Assembly: GCA_004298675.1 (NCBI GenBank)
Contig: SCRI01000027.1
Span: 1-46,993, forward strand
DNA from: a bacterium
Lineage (GTDB): Bacteria > Vulcanimicrobiota > Vulcanimicrobiia > Vulcanimicrobiales > SCRA01
Reading direction: 5' to 3'
DNA length: 46,993 bases
Shown here: piece by piece, positions 22,306 through 31,150 of the stretch
How the letters are laid out: every line of letters begins with the position of its first letter
How positions within the stretch are numbered: position 1 is the first letter of the stretch
Notes under the pieces: generated by a model
Database searches by the model: none
Told to the model about the DNA's origin: nothing
Seen by the model: only the letters and a program-made list of their open reading frames with translations
Program-made: the position numbers and the translations under genes

Positions 22306-23554
22306 TGTCGACCGTCCCGTTCTGGTTGACGCGCCACGTATAGATGGCATTCTTGTGGTAGACTGCGTTGCTGCCCCAGGCCTTGCGCATCTCGACGATC
22401 GTCGGCTGGATGTATCCGGTTTCGTCGATGACGCGGCTTTGCAGATAGGCGAGCTGGCCGTTCCACTCCCACGGAATACGGAAGCGCGTAAGGCTCTTGG
22501 TCAGCACCGGCTCCTGCAGCGAGGCCGGCGCCCAATTCGCGCCACCGTCGAAAGAGACGTCGACGCGCTTCACCTTGCCCAGGCCCGACCACGCCAGGCC
22601 CGAGACTTCGCAGAAACCTTTGCCGGCTAGCGGTTTCTCGGGACATGGACGGGTGATCACCGACTTCGCCAGCATGGCCCACGTGAACTGGAGAGCCTTG
22701 CCGTCGGCCATGAGCTCGGTGTACTTGGAAGTCTCTTCGCGCGTCTCCCAGGGCTCCTCGCCGAACTTCAGACGGCGCAGCCATTTCACGCTGGTGTTCG
22801 CCTGCCACCCGGGTACGACCAAACGCAGCGGGTAGCCGTTTTCCGCGCGCAGACGCTCGCCGTTCTGAGACCACGCCACCAGCACGTCGTCGGCGGCCTT
22901 CTCGATCGGGATGCTGCGCGTCATCGCGGCGGCATCGGCACCCTCGGCCAACATCCACTTCGCTTTGGGCGAGACGCCGGTTTCGTTCATCAGCGTCGAG
23001 AGCTTCACCCCGGTCCACTCGCAGCAGTGCACCATGCCGTGTGAAAACTGCACGCCCTGCATCTGCGCACCGCGCCAGTCCATGCCTCCGTTGGCCGCGC
23101 ATTCGGTGAAGTAGATGCGGCTTTCGGTCGGGAAGCGCATGAGGTCCACCATGCTGTAGACCATCGGACGCTCCACCAGGCCATGAATCATCAGACGATG
23201 TTGCACCGGATCGACGACTGGCGTCCCGCCATGATCGCGCACGAAGCACAATCCGTTGGGCGTGATGACGCCGTCGAGATCTTGAAGCGGCGTGAAGCTC
23301 ACCGATGACTCCGTCGTCGCGGTGAGAAACGGCACGTTACGCCGGATGACGTCGCGTTCGTACTTGACCGGTTCCCCGTACGGCGCGGCCTCCACACCGG
23401 TGCCAAGCTTCTTCATCCACGACGGGACGTCCGGCGGCAGATTACCGCTCTGCACAGCCGCCTGCGCCTCTTTGGATCCGGCGATCCCCGCGAGCAGCGC
23501 TCCGCCGGTTACGGCTGCGGCGCTCTGGAGAAAATGGCGACGATTGTTTTTCAT
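22289..23554 (-). CDS. soxC: SoxC, molybdenum sulfane dehydrogenase subunit
   Basis: The 421-residue protein has a twin-arginine signal (NNRRHFLQSAAA), the sulfite-oxidase-type molybdopterin domain with the Mo-ligating cysteine in ECAANG (about residue 152), and a C-terminal dimerisation domain (RVDVSFDGGANW). SoxCD removes six electrons from the sulfane sulfur bound to SoxY. Its presence predicts that thiosulfate is fully oxidised without sulfur globule formation. The 27-base spacing to soxB and the overlap with soxD place it in the operon. Confidence 0.96.
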   Translation of the reverse strand: MKNNRRHFLQSAAAVTGGALLAGIAGSKEAQAAVQSGNLPPDVPSWMKKLGTGVEAAPYGEPVKYERDVIRRNVPFLTATTESSVSFTPLQDLDGVITPNGLCFVRDHGGTPVVDPVQHRLMIHGLVERPMVYSMVDLMRFPTESRIYFTECAANGGMDWRGAQMQGVQFSHGMVHCCEWTGVKLSTLMNETGVSPKAKWMLAEGADAAAMTRSIPIEKAADDVLVAWSQNGERLRAENGYPLRLVVPGWQANTSVKWLRRLKFGEEPWETREETSKYTELMADGKALQFTWAMLAKSVITRPCPEKPLAGKGFCEVSGLAWSGLGKVKRVDVSFDGGANWAPASLQEPVLTKSLTRFRIPWEWNGQLAYLQSRVIDETGYIQPTIVEMRKAWGSNAVYHKNAIYTWRVNQNGTVDSVEVN

Positions 23555-23581
23555 ACCTGCACTCCCAACACCACCTGCCGG

Positions 23582-25297
23582 TCAGCCGCACGCGGCGATG
23601 CCGCGTGGATCGGCACCGCTGACGCGCACGAGCTGACGCGGCGGAATGCTGACGGATTTTTGACGTTCAAGATAGGCGCGCACGACGTCGAAGACCGGCG
23701 GGCCCTGCGTGCCTTGACGGACCGAGGCCCAGCCCGCGACGACGTAGCTCTTGGCAGGATCGACCAATGTACCGTTACGCGCAAGGGTCAACTCCGAGAT
23801 ACGCTGCCCCATCGGCTTGGCAACGTCGATGGCGTAGGAGATGCCGCCGACGCGCACCATGTCCCCGCCTTGCTGGTAGTAAGGATCGGGGTTGAAGAGG
23901 TTGTCGGCGATGTCTTCCATGGCCGCCTTGAGCTCCGCGCCGGTCATGCTCTGGCGGTAGGCGGCGGGATAGGTGATCGCCGTCTGCTCGTAGAGGTCTT
24001 CCAACGTGATCTCCTGACCGGCTAGTAGCGTGGGACCCCACCGGAAGCCCGGTGAGAGCGCGATCTCGGCATTGCGCTCGGCCAAGAGCGCATCGCAGAT
24101 CAGGTCGTCGAACGTGCCGTTGAAGTTGCCGCGCCGGTAGAGCATCGTCTCGGTGCGCGCGAGCACGCGACCCAACTCCGCTTGATAGGGGCGCCTGATC
24201 CCGGCGACGAGCGCTGCCATCGCGGGATCCGGCGCGATGGCGTCGCTGAAGACGGGAATCAGCCGGAAGCGGTAGTCCGAGACGGCGTGGTCCTTGACTT
24301 CGAGATCCAGGCGCGCCAAGAACTTCCCGTGCGATCCCGACGCGATCAAGAGCGTCCGGCCGACGCGGACCGCTTGTGGGATCGCGTCGTGTGTGTGTCC
24401 GGTCAAGATCACGTCAACGCCCTTGACCCGGGCCGCCAGCTTACGGTCGACGTCGAAGCCGTCGTGGCTCAAGAGGACGACGATATCGGCGCCCGCGGCG
24501 CGCGCCTGATCCGCCTGCTCCTGGACGCGCCGCTCGTGGATGCCGAACGTCCAGCCCGGAATCAGCCAGGCCGGATTGGCGATGGGCGTGTAGGGGAACG
24601 CCTGGCCGATCACCGCCACGCGCACGCCGCCGCGCTCGAAGATCTTCGAGCCGTCAAAGGCCCAATTGCCCCAGGTGCTGTCCTGCACGTTTCCGCAGAG
24701 GAACGGAAACTTTAGCTGTGCCACCAGCTCTTTGACGCGCTCGGTGCCATAGGTGAAGTCCCAGTGCGCCGTCATGGCGTCGACGCCCAACTCGTTCATC
24801 GCACGCACCATGTCCGCGCCCCGCTCCTGCAGCGAGACGTAGGTGCCCTGCCAGGTGTCACCGCTATCGAGCAGGAGCGTCTGGTGGGGACGCTCGGCGC
24901 GGATTGCCTTGACCAGCGTCGCGATCCGGTCCAAGCCCCCCAGCTTGCCATATCCTCGCGCCAGCGCCTCGAACTCCGAGCACGTGAAGGCGTAGGCCTC
25001 CGGCGTCCCGGGGGCGATCTTGAAGGCTTGCAGGAGATGGTCGCCGGTGAGGTGCGGAGGCAGTCCGGCCGCGCCACCGGCGCCGATATTGATGCTCGGC
25101 TCGCGATAGTAGAGCGGCGTCAGGTGCGCGTGAATATCGCCGAAGTGCAGCAGCGTTACCTGCCCGAGCGCCTCGAATTGCAGGAGGTCGCGCTGACTGA
25201 GCGCCTGCAGCGCCGCGGCGCGCGCGAGGCCGCCCCCCGCTCCCGTCAATACGGTCGTGGCCGCAGCTACTTGCAGAAAGTCGCGTCTGCTCAGCAT
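23582..25297 (-). CDS. soxB: SoxB, S-sulfosulfanyl-L-cysteine sulfohydrolase
   Basis: SoxB releases sulfate from SoxY-bound intermediates using two manganese ions. The 571-residue protein has a Tat signal (LSRRDFLQVAAA) and the 5'-nucleotidase-like metallophosphatase motifs GDIHAHL, DSGDTWQG, AHWDFTYG (where most relatives have GNHE), LSHDGFD and GHTHD. It ends with the nucleotidase-type C-terminal domain. The length fits SoxB (about 560-580). It is the marker gene for the thiosulfate-oxidising pathway. Confidence 0.97.
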   Translation of the reverse strand: MLSRRDFLQVAAATTVLTGAGGGLARAAALQALSQRDLLQFEALGQVTLLHFGDIHAHLTPLYYREPSINIGAGGAAGLPPHLTGDHLLQAFKIAPGTPEAYAFTCSEFEALARGYGKLGGLDRIATLVKAIRAERPHQTLLLDSGDTWQGTYVSLQERGADMVRAMNELGVDAMTAHWDFTYGTERVKELVAQLKFPFLCGNVQDSTWGNWAFDGSKIFERGGVRVAVIGQAFPYTPIANPAWLIPGWTFGIHERRVQEQADQARAAGADIVVLLSHDGFDVDRKLAARVKGVDVILTGHTHDAIPQAVRVGRTLLIASGSHGKFLARLDLEVKDHAVSDYRFRLIPVFSDAIAPDPAMAALVAGIRRPYQAELGRVLARTETMLYRRGNFNGTFDDLICDALLAERNAEIALSPGFRWGPTLLAGQEITLEDLYEQTAITYPAAYRQSMTGAELKAAMEDIADNLFNPDPYYQQGGDMVRVGGISYAIDVAKPMGQRISELTLARNGTLVDPAKSYVVAGWASVRQGTQGPPVFDVVRAYLERQKSVSIPPRQLVRVSGADPRGIAACG

Positions 25298-25306
25298 GGC
25301 GACGCC

Positions 25307-25633
25307 CTACGTCACGCTGATCTGGGCCTGGTTCTTATAGACCGATCCGTCCTGATCGGTCCAGGTGAACTCGAAGGTTCCGCTCCGATCGACTTTCACG
25401 AAAAACGAGACGAACGGGTTGGACGAGATCGAAGGCGCAAATTGCATCTTGAAGACTTGCGCCCCGTTGAATGCCACCGTGAACAGCGTGATGATCTCGC
25501 GCGGAATCGTCTTTCCGTTGGAGTCCTTGACGAATCCCGAGTCCATCGGATGCATGACAATTGACTTGATCTCGATGAGATCGCCTTTCTTGGCGGTACT
25601 CGGCACGAGCAAGCGGGAGGTTACGTTTTGCAT
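25307..25633 (-). CDS. soxZ: SoxZ, sulfur carrier complex subunit
   Basis: The 108-residue protein begins with the SoxZ pattern KKGDLIEIKSIVMHPMDSG and ends with FEFTWTDQDGSVYKN, a small immunoglobulin-like sandwich with no signal peptide. It is exported as a complex with SoxY, whose Tat signal carries both. SoxZ lies between soxY and soxB, 9 bases from soxB. Confidence 0.96.
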   Translation of the reverse strand: MQNVTSRLLVPSTAKKGDLIEIKSIVMHPMDSGFVKDSNGKTIPREIITLFTVAFNGAQVFKMQFAPSISSNPFVSFFVKVDRSGTFEFTWTDQDGSVYKNQAQISVT

Positions 25634-25655
25634 CTGCGCTTCAATACTCCGGAGA

Positions 25656-26135
25656 TCAGCCGCCGCAGCCGCCGATGGTTACTTTGATGGTCTTAGTCGC
25701 ACTCCACAGCGTGTTATCGCTCATCAGCGCGACAGCCGTGACGGTCTGCGTCTTGGCCAAACGCATGCGAAACTGTACCTCGGCCTTAGCGTTGGCGGGC
25801 GAAAGCTCGATGACGGTGACCGCGGGCAGCGGATTGCCCTCGGCCGCCATCGCGATACCCTTCACGTAGCTCTGAGCCGTCATGGGGCTGTCGACGGTGA
25901 GGGTAATCGGAACGACATTACCGTTTTCAGCGATATCAGGGGCGCCGATCGTAATCTTGCCCGGCGTGGGCTTGGCTGGGCTGAAGGCTGCGAGCCACTT
26001 CTCGACGTCGGTGGCGTCTGCCGCCGCTGCCGTGGGGAAGAGCCCTGCCAGGGCGGCGGCGAGCAAACCGCCGCCAGTCGCGAGAACGAACTGCCGGCGC
26101 GTCGTTGCCGGGATATGGGGATCAGAGTCGGGCAT
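25656..26135 (-). CDS. soxY: SoxY, sulfur-carrying subunit
   Basis: SoxY carries all pathway intermediates on a C-terminal cysteine; the protein ends GGCGG, the diagnostic swinging arm. The N-terminus has a Tat signal (TTRRQFVLATGGG). The ATG at 26135 is preferred over 26141 because AGGAG is then spaced six bases from it; the earlier ATG would touch the ribosome site. About 159 residues, normal for SoxY. It is followed by soxZ 22 bases later. Confidence 0.96.
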   Translation of the reverse strand: MPDSDPHIPATTRRQFVLATGGGLLAAALAGLFPTAAAADATDVEKWLAAFSPAKPTPGKITIGAPDIAENGNVVPITLTVDSPMTAQSYVKGIAMAAEGNPLPAVTVIELSPANAKAEVQFRMRLAKTQTVTAVALMSDNTLWSATKTIKVTIGGCGG

Positions 26136-26144
26136 TCGCATCTC

Positions 26145-26570
26145 CTAGGAAGAACAAGGGGCGGGTGAAGCGGCGGGAGTGGTCTTCTTGATGCTCGCAA
26201 GCGCAGCATCGAGCTGCTCCCAAAAGAGTTCTTGGCCGGCGTAGCCAACGATGCGTGCCGCCTCGCGCCCGCAGTGCATCACGACGAACGTCGGCGTGAA
26301 GTGGATGCCCGCCACGGCGCGCAGGTCGGCGGGGCGCTCGGCATGGATGTCGACTCGCCGCAACGGTACCTGCTTAGCCTCATCGGTCTTGTCGTAGATC
26401 TTGCCGATCTCACGATTCCAGGCGGCGCAATAGGGGCAGCCTTGCTGTCCGAACATGACGAGCTCGTCGCCCCATGCGGGCGCGATGGCACCCAAGAGCA
26501 TAAGCATGATCAGCGGCACGCTGCCAAGTGCGGCAACGATACGTCCGGCCCTAGCAGTGCAGCGGCGCAT
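26145..26570 (-). CDS. soxS: Periplasmic thioredoxin (SoxS-like)
   Basis: The protein has a signal peptide or anchor helix (LGSVPLIMLMLLGAIAPAWG), then MFGQQGCPYCAAWNREIG with a CPYC redox site, and a thioredoxin-fold C-terminus (HFTPTFVVMHCG with the cis-proline). This resembles SoxS, which keeps SoxYZ in its reduced, active state, more than a general thioredoxin. An ATG at 26582 is a possible alternative start. The gene overlaps the end of the Rieske gene by 20 bases. SoxV at the other end of the cluster would supply electrons. Confidence 0.82.
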   Translation of the reverse strand: MRRCTARAGRIVAALGSVPLIMLMLLGAIAPAWGDELVMFGQQGCPYCAAWNREIGKIYDKTDEAKQVPLRRVDIHAERPADLRAVAGIHFTPTFVVMHCGREAARIVGYAGQELFWEQLDAALASIKKTTPAASPAPCSS

Positions 26571-27210
26571 GGCAATACTCACTCAGCGGAATGGCGGCGG
26601 CAGTACCCGCGGCGAGCCGGCGTGCTTGACCGCGTCCGTAGCCGGCGATGAGCTCCTCCGCATAGGCACGGAAAAACTGCTCGAAGCGATCGGGGCCCAC
26701 GACGCCGGTAGCGTAGAGTCCGCCGCTCTTGTTGTCGTACTCCAGCGCGATCGTCGCCAGCGGCTGCGGCGCGGGCCCGCCCACGACTTTGGCACCTTGT
26801 GCCGGATCGTAGACGCTGTTGTGCGCGCAGCAGACGATGACGCCGGAACGCCCCGCGACGGCGCTGTTTTCCGCGGAGTAGGTAATTGGGCTCCCCTCCT
26901 TAGACGGATACGAAAGCTGATGTGCGCAGATGGCTGAGAACGCTACGATCGTTCGCTCTGGGCCGGCCCCTGCCGCTGCTGCCGCCGGCAGATGGATCAA
27001 GAACGAGGGCGTCCCCAGATAAGGGTAGAGGAAGACGTACGCCTCCTGGACGGAGAGCCGGCGCACCGAGAGCGGCTTGCCGGCGCCGTCCACGAGTTGC
27101 ACGCGGTTGAACGCCTTGGCCTCCGCGGCCGCAGCGACCCCACCCAAGCGTGCTTGAAATTGAGCGGCAGCGGCGAGGCTACAAAGCCGGACAAACGATT
27201 GCCTGCGCAC
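26551..27210 (-). CDS. Exported Rieske [2Fe-2S] protein
   Basis: Two Rieske cluster motifs are present: CAHQLSYPS (Cys and His) and CCAHNSVYDP (Cys-x-x-His), then GGPAPQPLATIALEYD as in Rieske domains. The N-terminus RRQSFVRLC resembles a Tat signal. The family of the cytochrome bc1 Rieske has a similar core, but no cytochrome b gene is nearby. Embedded between soxF and soxS, it may be an electron carrier for flavocytochrome or SoxAX. An unusual CHAPLHC motif ends the protein. Confidence 0.82.
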   Translation of the reverse strand: MRRQSFVRLCSLAAAAQFQARLGGVAAAAEAKAFNRVQLVDGAGKPLSVRRLSVQEAYVFLYPYLGTPSFLIHLPAAAAAGAGPERTIVAFSAICAHQLSYPSKEGSPITYSAENSAVAGRSGVIVCCAHNSVYDPAQGAKVVGGPAPQPLATIALEYDNKSGGLYATGVVGPDRFEQFFRAYAEELIAGYGRGQARRLAAGTAAAIPLSEYCHAPLHC

Positions 27211-27218
27211 TCAGCCTC

Positions 27219-28559
27219 CTACTCGAACATGTCCCGGTAGAGGCCCTTGGCCCACTCGAGCGCCGCGCGGCCCATCTCGGCGTTACGGTTCTCGAAGAGT
27301 TTGACGTCCGCGAATTCGAAGGAGTTCTTCTGCTTGTCGAAGGCATAGCGGGCGTCCACGGAGATCGCCTCATTCGGGTTGATCGATACCATCGAGAAGC
27401 AGAGCGTCTCGGGACTAGTCCACTGCAGATCCTTGCCCTGTGCACGCGCGGACAGGATCTTCGCAACGTACTTGCCCTCACTATTCGAGGTGTTACCGCT
27501 CTTGGAGTAGGGCATCGGACGCGAGTCCCCCGTGACGTAGACGCGCTCGTCTCCGATCACGTTGTACATGTATGGGTCGATGTGGGCCTCCTTCTGCAAG
27601 CTGGCCGGATCCATGAGGCCGAACTGCTCGACGAGCGCCGCCGCGCGCACGCCTGGATAGATCGCCGCATCGTCGAACGGGAAGGACTCGAACTCCGTCT
27701 TGATGACCTTCTTCTCCGGATCGACGCCGGAGATGGTGATCGACGGCTTGTACTCGATGATGCCGGGATAGAGCTCGCTGAACGCCGCGTGAAAGCCCTT
27801 GGCCTTGATCGTGACGTCCGGGTTGAAATCGAGGATCACGACCTTGCCCTTGACGTTGTTCTTCTTGAAATACGCTGCGATCATGCAGGCGCGCTCGTAG
27901 GGCGCAGGGAGACAGCGATAGTTGCCGCTGGGCACGGTCTGCACGAAGACTCCGCCCTCGAAGGCATGGACCTTTCTGCGGATCGTCACATGCTCGGTGG
28001 ACATCGTGAAGCCACCGGGGAAGTTTCTGCGCAGGGAGCACTCGGTCTCAGGATCCTTCACGCCGATGCGGCTGTAGTCGTAGTCAATTCCGGGCGCCAC
28101 CACGAGATAGTCGTAGGCGATGCTACCGCGGCTGGTATAGAGCTTGCGCGCCGCGCGGTCGAGTCCGATCGCCGTGGCATTGAAGTACGTGTAGTTGTTG
28201 TTCTTGGCCGCGTCGAGAAAACTATGATCGGCCAGGAACTCCAGGCCGATCACGTCCGCATACCACAGGTTGCTCGAGAAGCACGAAGCGTACATGTCCC
28301 GCTTCTCGACGAGCACCACGTCGAACTTCGGATTCTCGAGTTTGGCGTACTTGGCGATGGTCAGGCCCGAGGTGCCGCCGCCCAAAACGACCAGCCGTGT
28401 GCCTGCCGCCTTGGGAAGGTCGGCGCTGGGGTCGAGCTGGACGACCGGGCCGGCAAGGGCGGCGTCAGCCGGCCGGGGGCGCACCTCGGCGACGGCTGCC
28501 ATACCCGCAGCCGCTAAGCCGGTCATTTTGATGAGATCGCGCCGCGATAGGTCACTCAT
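27219..28559 (-). CDS. soxF: SoxF-like sulfide dehydrogenase flavoprotein (flavocytochrome c type)
   Basis: The 446-residue protein begins MSDLSRRDLIKMTG, a Tat signal, and is preceded by GGAGG five bases from the ATG. It has the FAD-binding GGGTSGL motif, the cysteine in YASCFSSN (the position of the covalent-FAD cysteine in flavocytochrome c) and the second redox cysteine in NYRCLPAPYERA. A C-terminal FCSD domain follows. The partner cytochrome subunit (SoxE/FccA) is not adjacent, so one of the Sox cytochromes or the Rieske protein may take its electrons. It likely oxidises sulfide or persulfide in the periplasm. Confidence 0.9.
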   Translation of the reverse strand: MSDLSRRDLIKMTGLAAAGMAAVAEVRPRPADAALAGPVVQLDPSADLPKAAGTRLVVLGGGTSGLTIAKYAKLENPKFDVVLVEKRDMYASCFSSNLWYADVIGLEFLADHSFLDAAKNNNYTYFNATAIGLDRAARKLYTSRGSIAYDYLVVAPGIDYDYSRIGVKDPETECSLRRNFPGGFTMSTEHVTIRRKVHAFEGGVFVQTVPSGNYRCLPAPYERACMIAAYFKKNNVKGKVVILDFNPDVTIKAKGFHAAFSELYPGIIEYKPSITISGVDPEKKVIKTEFESFPFDDAAIYPGVRAAALVEQFGLMDPASLQKEAHIDPYMYNVIGDERVYVTGDSRPMPYSKSGNTSNSEGKYVAKILSARAQGKDLQWTSPETLCFSMVSINPNEAISVDARYAFDKQKNSFEFADVKLFENRNAEMGRAALEWAKGLYRDMFE

Positions 28560-28646
28560 AGGAACCTCCAAGCAAAAGGGGGAGGCGTGAGCAATCCAAC
28601 GGGCATACCCTTCTGGCAGCCACTGCGAGTGCCCCTACAGCGCCAG

Positions 28647-28675
28647 TTCAGACTCTCGAAAGGGTAACTTCAGAC
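28647..28675. promoter_or_regulatory. Direct repeat TTCAGAC x2 upstream of the sox cluster
   Basis: TTCAGAC occurs at 28647-28653 and 28669-28675, 22 bases apart (two helical turns), across the 3' end of the LysR gene and about 90-115 bases upstream of soxF. The phasing is what an activator site would show. I see no clear -35/-10 for soxF, so it could depend on an activator or be cotranscribed with lysR. Confidence 0.35.
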
Positions 28676-29638
28676 GCCGTGAAGTCGAGCCGGCGGGAGC
28701 GTCTCCGCGTCCAGGCCGCTCAGAACATCCCCAGTCGCGCAGAGCCAAGCGAGGAAGACGCGCGTAGCCTCGTTCTCCGCGCCCAGCGGTGTCACGGCGA
28801 TGATCTTGCGGCGCAGATCGACACCGTCGACGGGGAGCGCGACCACGCGCGAACAGCGCATGGCCCGCTCCGCCAGCAGCCGCGGCAAGAGGGAGCAACC
28901 GAGTCCCGCCTCCACGGCTTCTACGATCGTCCCGGTGCTCGGGAGCTCGTGCACGATGTCGAGATCCTCGAAGCGGCTGCCCAGCCGGCTGCGCAGGAGG
29001 GCGGTAATCGTCGACCTCATGCCGTGCAGGACGAGTGGTCCAGCCGCCAACTGCTCCACGGTCACCGCCGGTGCAACCGCAAAGGGATGATCGAGCGGGA
29101 GCAGCGCTACGATCTCGTCGTCGCCGATGGAATAGATCGCGGAGGCTTCGAGATCGAAGGGCTCCGCAGTCAAGACGACGTCGGCTTCGCGGCGCGAGCA
29201 CGCCGTCTCCGCCTCGCGGCAGCCCATGATCGAGATGTCTAGGCGCACGTCCGGGCGCGCGCGTGTGAAGCCCGCGAGCACGGGAACGAGCGCCAGATCG
29301 GCAACGATGCGTGCGCTGACCAGCCGCACGTGACCGGTTTGGCGCAACGAGAGATCGGCGATGCGCTGCTCCAGCCGATCGAGTAGACCCAACACCTCAC
29401 GGGCGGATTCGTAGAGCTCTTTACCGGCGGCGGTGGGAACCCAGCGGCCCCTCACCCGCTCCAGCAGCGGGAGTCCGACCGCATTCGATAACGCGGTCAG
29501 TTGCATCGAAACGGCCGACTGGCTCAGGTAGAGCGACCGCGCCGCAGCGATGGCATGACCCACTTCCACGACACGGACGAACGTGCGTAGCAGCGTCAGG
29601 TTGAGATTGCCCGAGAGCCCTCGGATCCCGCCGCGCAT
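28670..29638 (-). CDS. LysR-family transcriptional regulator
   Basis: The 322-residue protein has an N-terminal winged helix (LLRTFVRVVEVGHAIAAARS, then LSQSAVSMQL) and a type 2 periplasmic-binding-like effector domain (VRLVSARIVADLALVPVLAGF, LALLPLDHPFAVA-like). It is read in the same direction as the sox genes and ends 110 bases before soxF, so it is the probable regulator of the cluster. Effector unknown. Confidence 0.9.
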   Translation of the reverse strand: MRGGIRGLSGNLNLTLLRTFVRVVEVGHAIAAARSLYLSQSAVSMQLTALSNAVGLPLLERVRGRWVPTAAGKELYESAREVLGLLDRLEQRIADLSLRQTGHVRLVSARIVADLALVPVLAGFTRARPDVRLDISIMGCREAETACSRREADVVLTAEPFDLEASAIYSIGDDEIVALLPLDHPFAVAPAVTVEQLAAGPLVLHGMRSTITALLRSRLGSRFEDLDIVHELPSTGTIVEAVEAGLGCSLLPRLLAERAMRCSRVVALPVDGVDLRRKIIAVTPLGAENEATRVFLAWLCATGDVLSGLDAETLPPARLHGV

Positions 29639-29759
29639 CTTACGGAATGATTCGTTCGACCAACCAGACGTCCCTCGCTAGGCAATCCAGACCTCTGAAG
29701 GAAGCAAGAAAGCCAGGCTACTACCCGAGGGTACAATATGTGCCGAGGAGGGCAACCCG

Positions 29760-30086
29760 ATGGCGACATTTGCGTTTTTCGGTTCGTACACGAGTGACGC
29801 GTGGGCGCACATGATCAAGAACCCCACCGACCGTACCGCCGAGATCAAGCGCCTCATCGAGGCAACGGGCGCGAAGTTCGTCGCCGCGTACCTCATGTTC
29901 GGCACTGACGACTTCCTCATCATCGCCGAAGGCAACGACGTGGAAGGTGCCGCGGCGGGATCGATCGTCGCGGCCAGCTCAGGTGGCGTGAAAGCGCTCA
30001 GGACTCATCAGCTCTTCCCGATGAGCGAGATGCCGAAGATCCTCGAAAAGGCGCGGGCGGCGGTGGGGAGCTATCAGCCGGCGTAA
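29760..30086 (+). CDS. GYD-domain protein
   Basis: This 108-residue protein fits the GYD family: MATFAFFGSYTSDAW at the start and KFVAAYLMFGTDDFLIIAEG in the middle, where the family has the GxYD-type motif. A strong ribosome site (GAGGAGGG) sets the start. These dimeric alpha/beta-barrel proteins have no settled function. Its 3' end overlaps the convergent LCP gene by 13 bases. Confidence 0.85.
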   Translation: MATFAFFGSYTSDAWAHMIKNPTDRTAEIKRLIEATGAKFVAAYLMFGTDDFLIIAEGNDVEGAAAGSIVAASSGGVKALRTHQLFPMSEMPKILEKARAAVGSYQPA

Positions 30087-31114
30087 GAAACCCGATGATG
30101 CGAGGGTGTGGGCGCCGGGCTCGCACTCGGCTGCGGCGGGTCTAGGAGCATGTCGTGCACCAGCCGGGCGCGCTTGGCGGTGTCGGGGATGATCGAGTCA
30201 CCGTACCCCGGGAGATCGATGTCGCCCACGTACGGGACCTGCGCGGTGTGAATGCGGGTGGCGTCGATCCCCGCGAACGCCATACCGATCGCCAAGGCCT
30301 CGTCCGCCGTGACGTTGGTCTCGACGTCCCGTCTGACGACGTCGATCAGTGCGTGCGCGTGCAGCAGCGTGTTGACCTTGTTCTCTCCAAGCTTGGCGAC
30401 GATCGCTTTCACGACTTGCTGCTGGCGCATGATGCGGCAAGGGTCGCTGCACCAGTCATGGCGGAAACGCGCGTACCCGACTGCCTGCGCGCCGTCGAGA
30501 TGCTGGAGGCCAGGTTTGAGGTGCACGTGTAGGTGCCCCCAGGTGTCGTCGTAGTTGATTGGTCCGTTAGGGCCCTGATGCACGAGTGCGTCGGAGTTCT
30601 TGACCACGACGTCCACGCCACCGACTGCGTCGATCAGATCCTTGGTCGTGTTGATGCGCAGGACCACATAGCGATCGAAGCCAGGCACGCCCAGCCACTG
30701 GGAGACAACCGCCTGCGACTCCGCGATGCCGCCGTCCGACTGCGCTTGGTTGATCTTGGCGCGCCGGCCGTCCGGCAGCGTCGCCACCATGTCCCGCGGA
30801 ACCGAGAGCTCGTAGACGCGCTGGTTGGTAAAGTCGAGATTGAGCGCCATGATGATGTCGCTGCGTGAGTGAGCGGAGAAGGGCTGATCGGCATCGGTGT
30901 AGTCGTAGTCCAAGCCCACCACCAACACGCGGATGGAAGACTTTCCGAAGAGCGAGCGCGGATCCGGGACGAACATCGCGTGGCGAACGATACCGCCCCA
31001 AGGCAGGTGCTTGGCCATGACGGCGAATCCCAAGACCGCGGCGGCTACGGCCAGCGCGATCGCGCCAAGGAGCGGCAAGCGGGTTTTGCCCGCCGGCGAT
31101 TCTGAATGCTGCAT
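30074..31114 (-). CDS. LytR-CpsA-Psr (LCP) family phosphotransferase
   Basis: The 346-residue protein has one N-terminal membrane helix (LLGAIALAVAAAVLGFAVM) and an extracytoplasmic LCP domain: VLVVGLDYD, RSDIIMALNLD, SVPRDMV and the arginine-rich catalytic region YARFRHDWCSDPCRIMRQQQ. LCP enzymes transfer polymers from lipid carriers to the cell wall. An additional Cys-Ser-Asp-Pro-Cys pair sits inside the catalytic segment and could form a disulfide. A membrane protein and a DUF5069 gene lie upstream on the same strand. Confidence 0.9.
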   Translation of the reverse strand: MQHSESPAGKTRLPLLGAIALAVAAAVLGFAVMAKHLPWGGIVRHAMFVPDPRSLFGKSSIRVLVVGLDYDYTDADQPFSAHSRSDIIMALNLDFTNQRVYELSVPRDMVATLPDGRRAKINQAQSDGGIAESQAVVSQWLGVPGFDRYVVLRINTTKDLIDAVGGVDVVVKNSDALVHQGPNGPINYDDTWGHLHVHLKPGLQHLDGAQAVGYARFRHDWCSDPCRIMRQQQVVKAIVAKLGENKVNTLLHAHALIDVVRRDVETNVTADEALAIGMAFAGIDATRIHTAQVPYVGDIDLPGYGDSIIPDTAKRARLVHDMLLDPPQPSASPAPTPSHHRVSYAG

Positions 31115-31150
31115 GTGGGTGTCCTGTCGAGCGAGCGGTGGGAGAGAACG

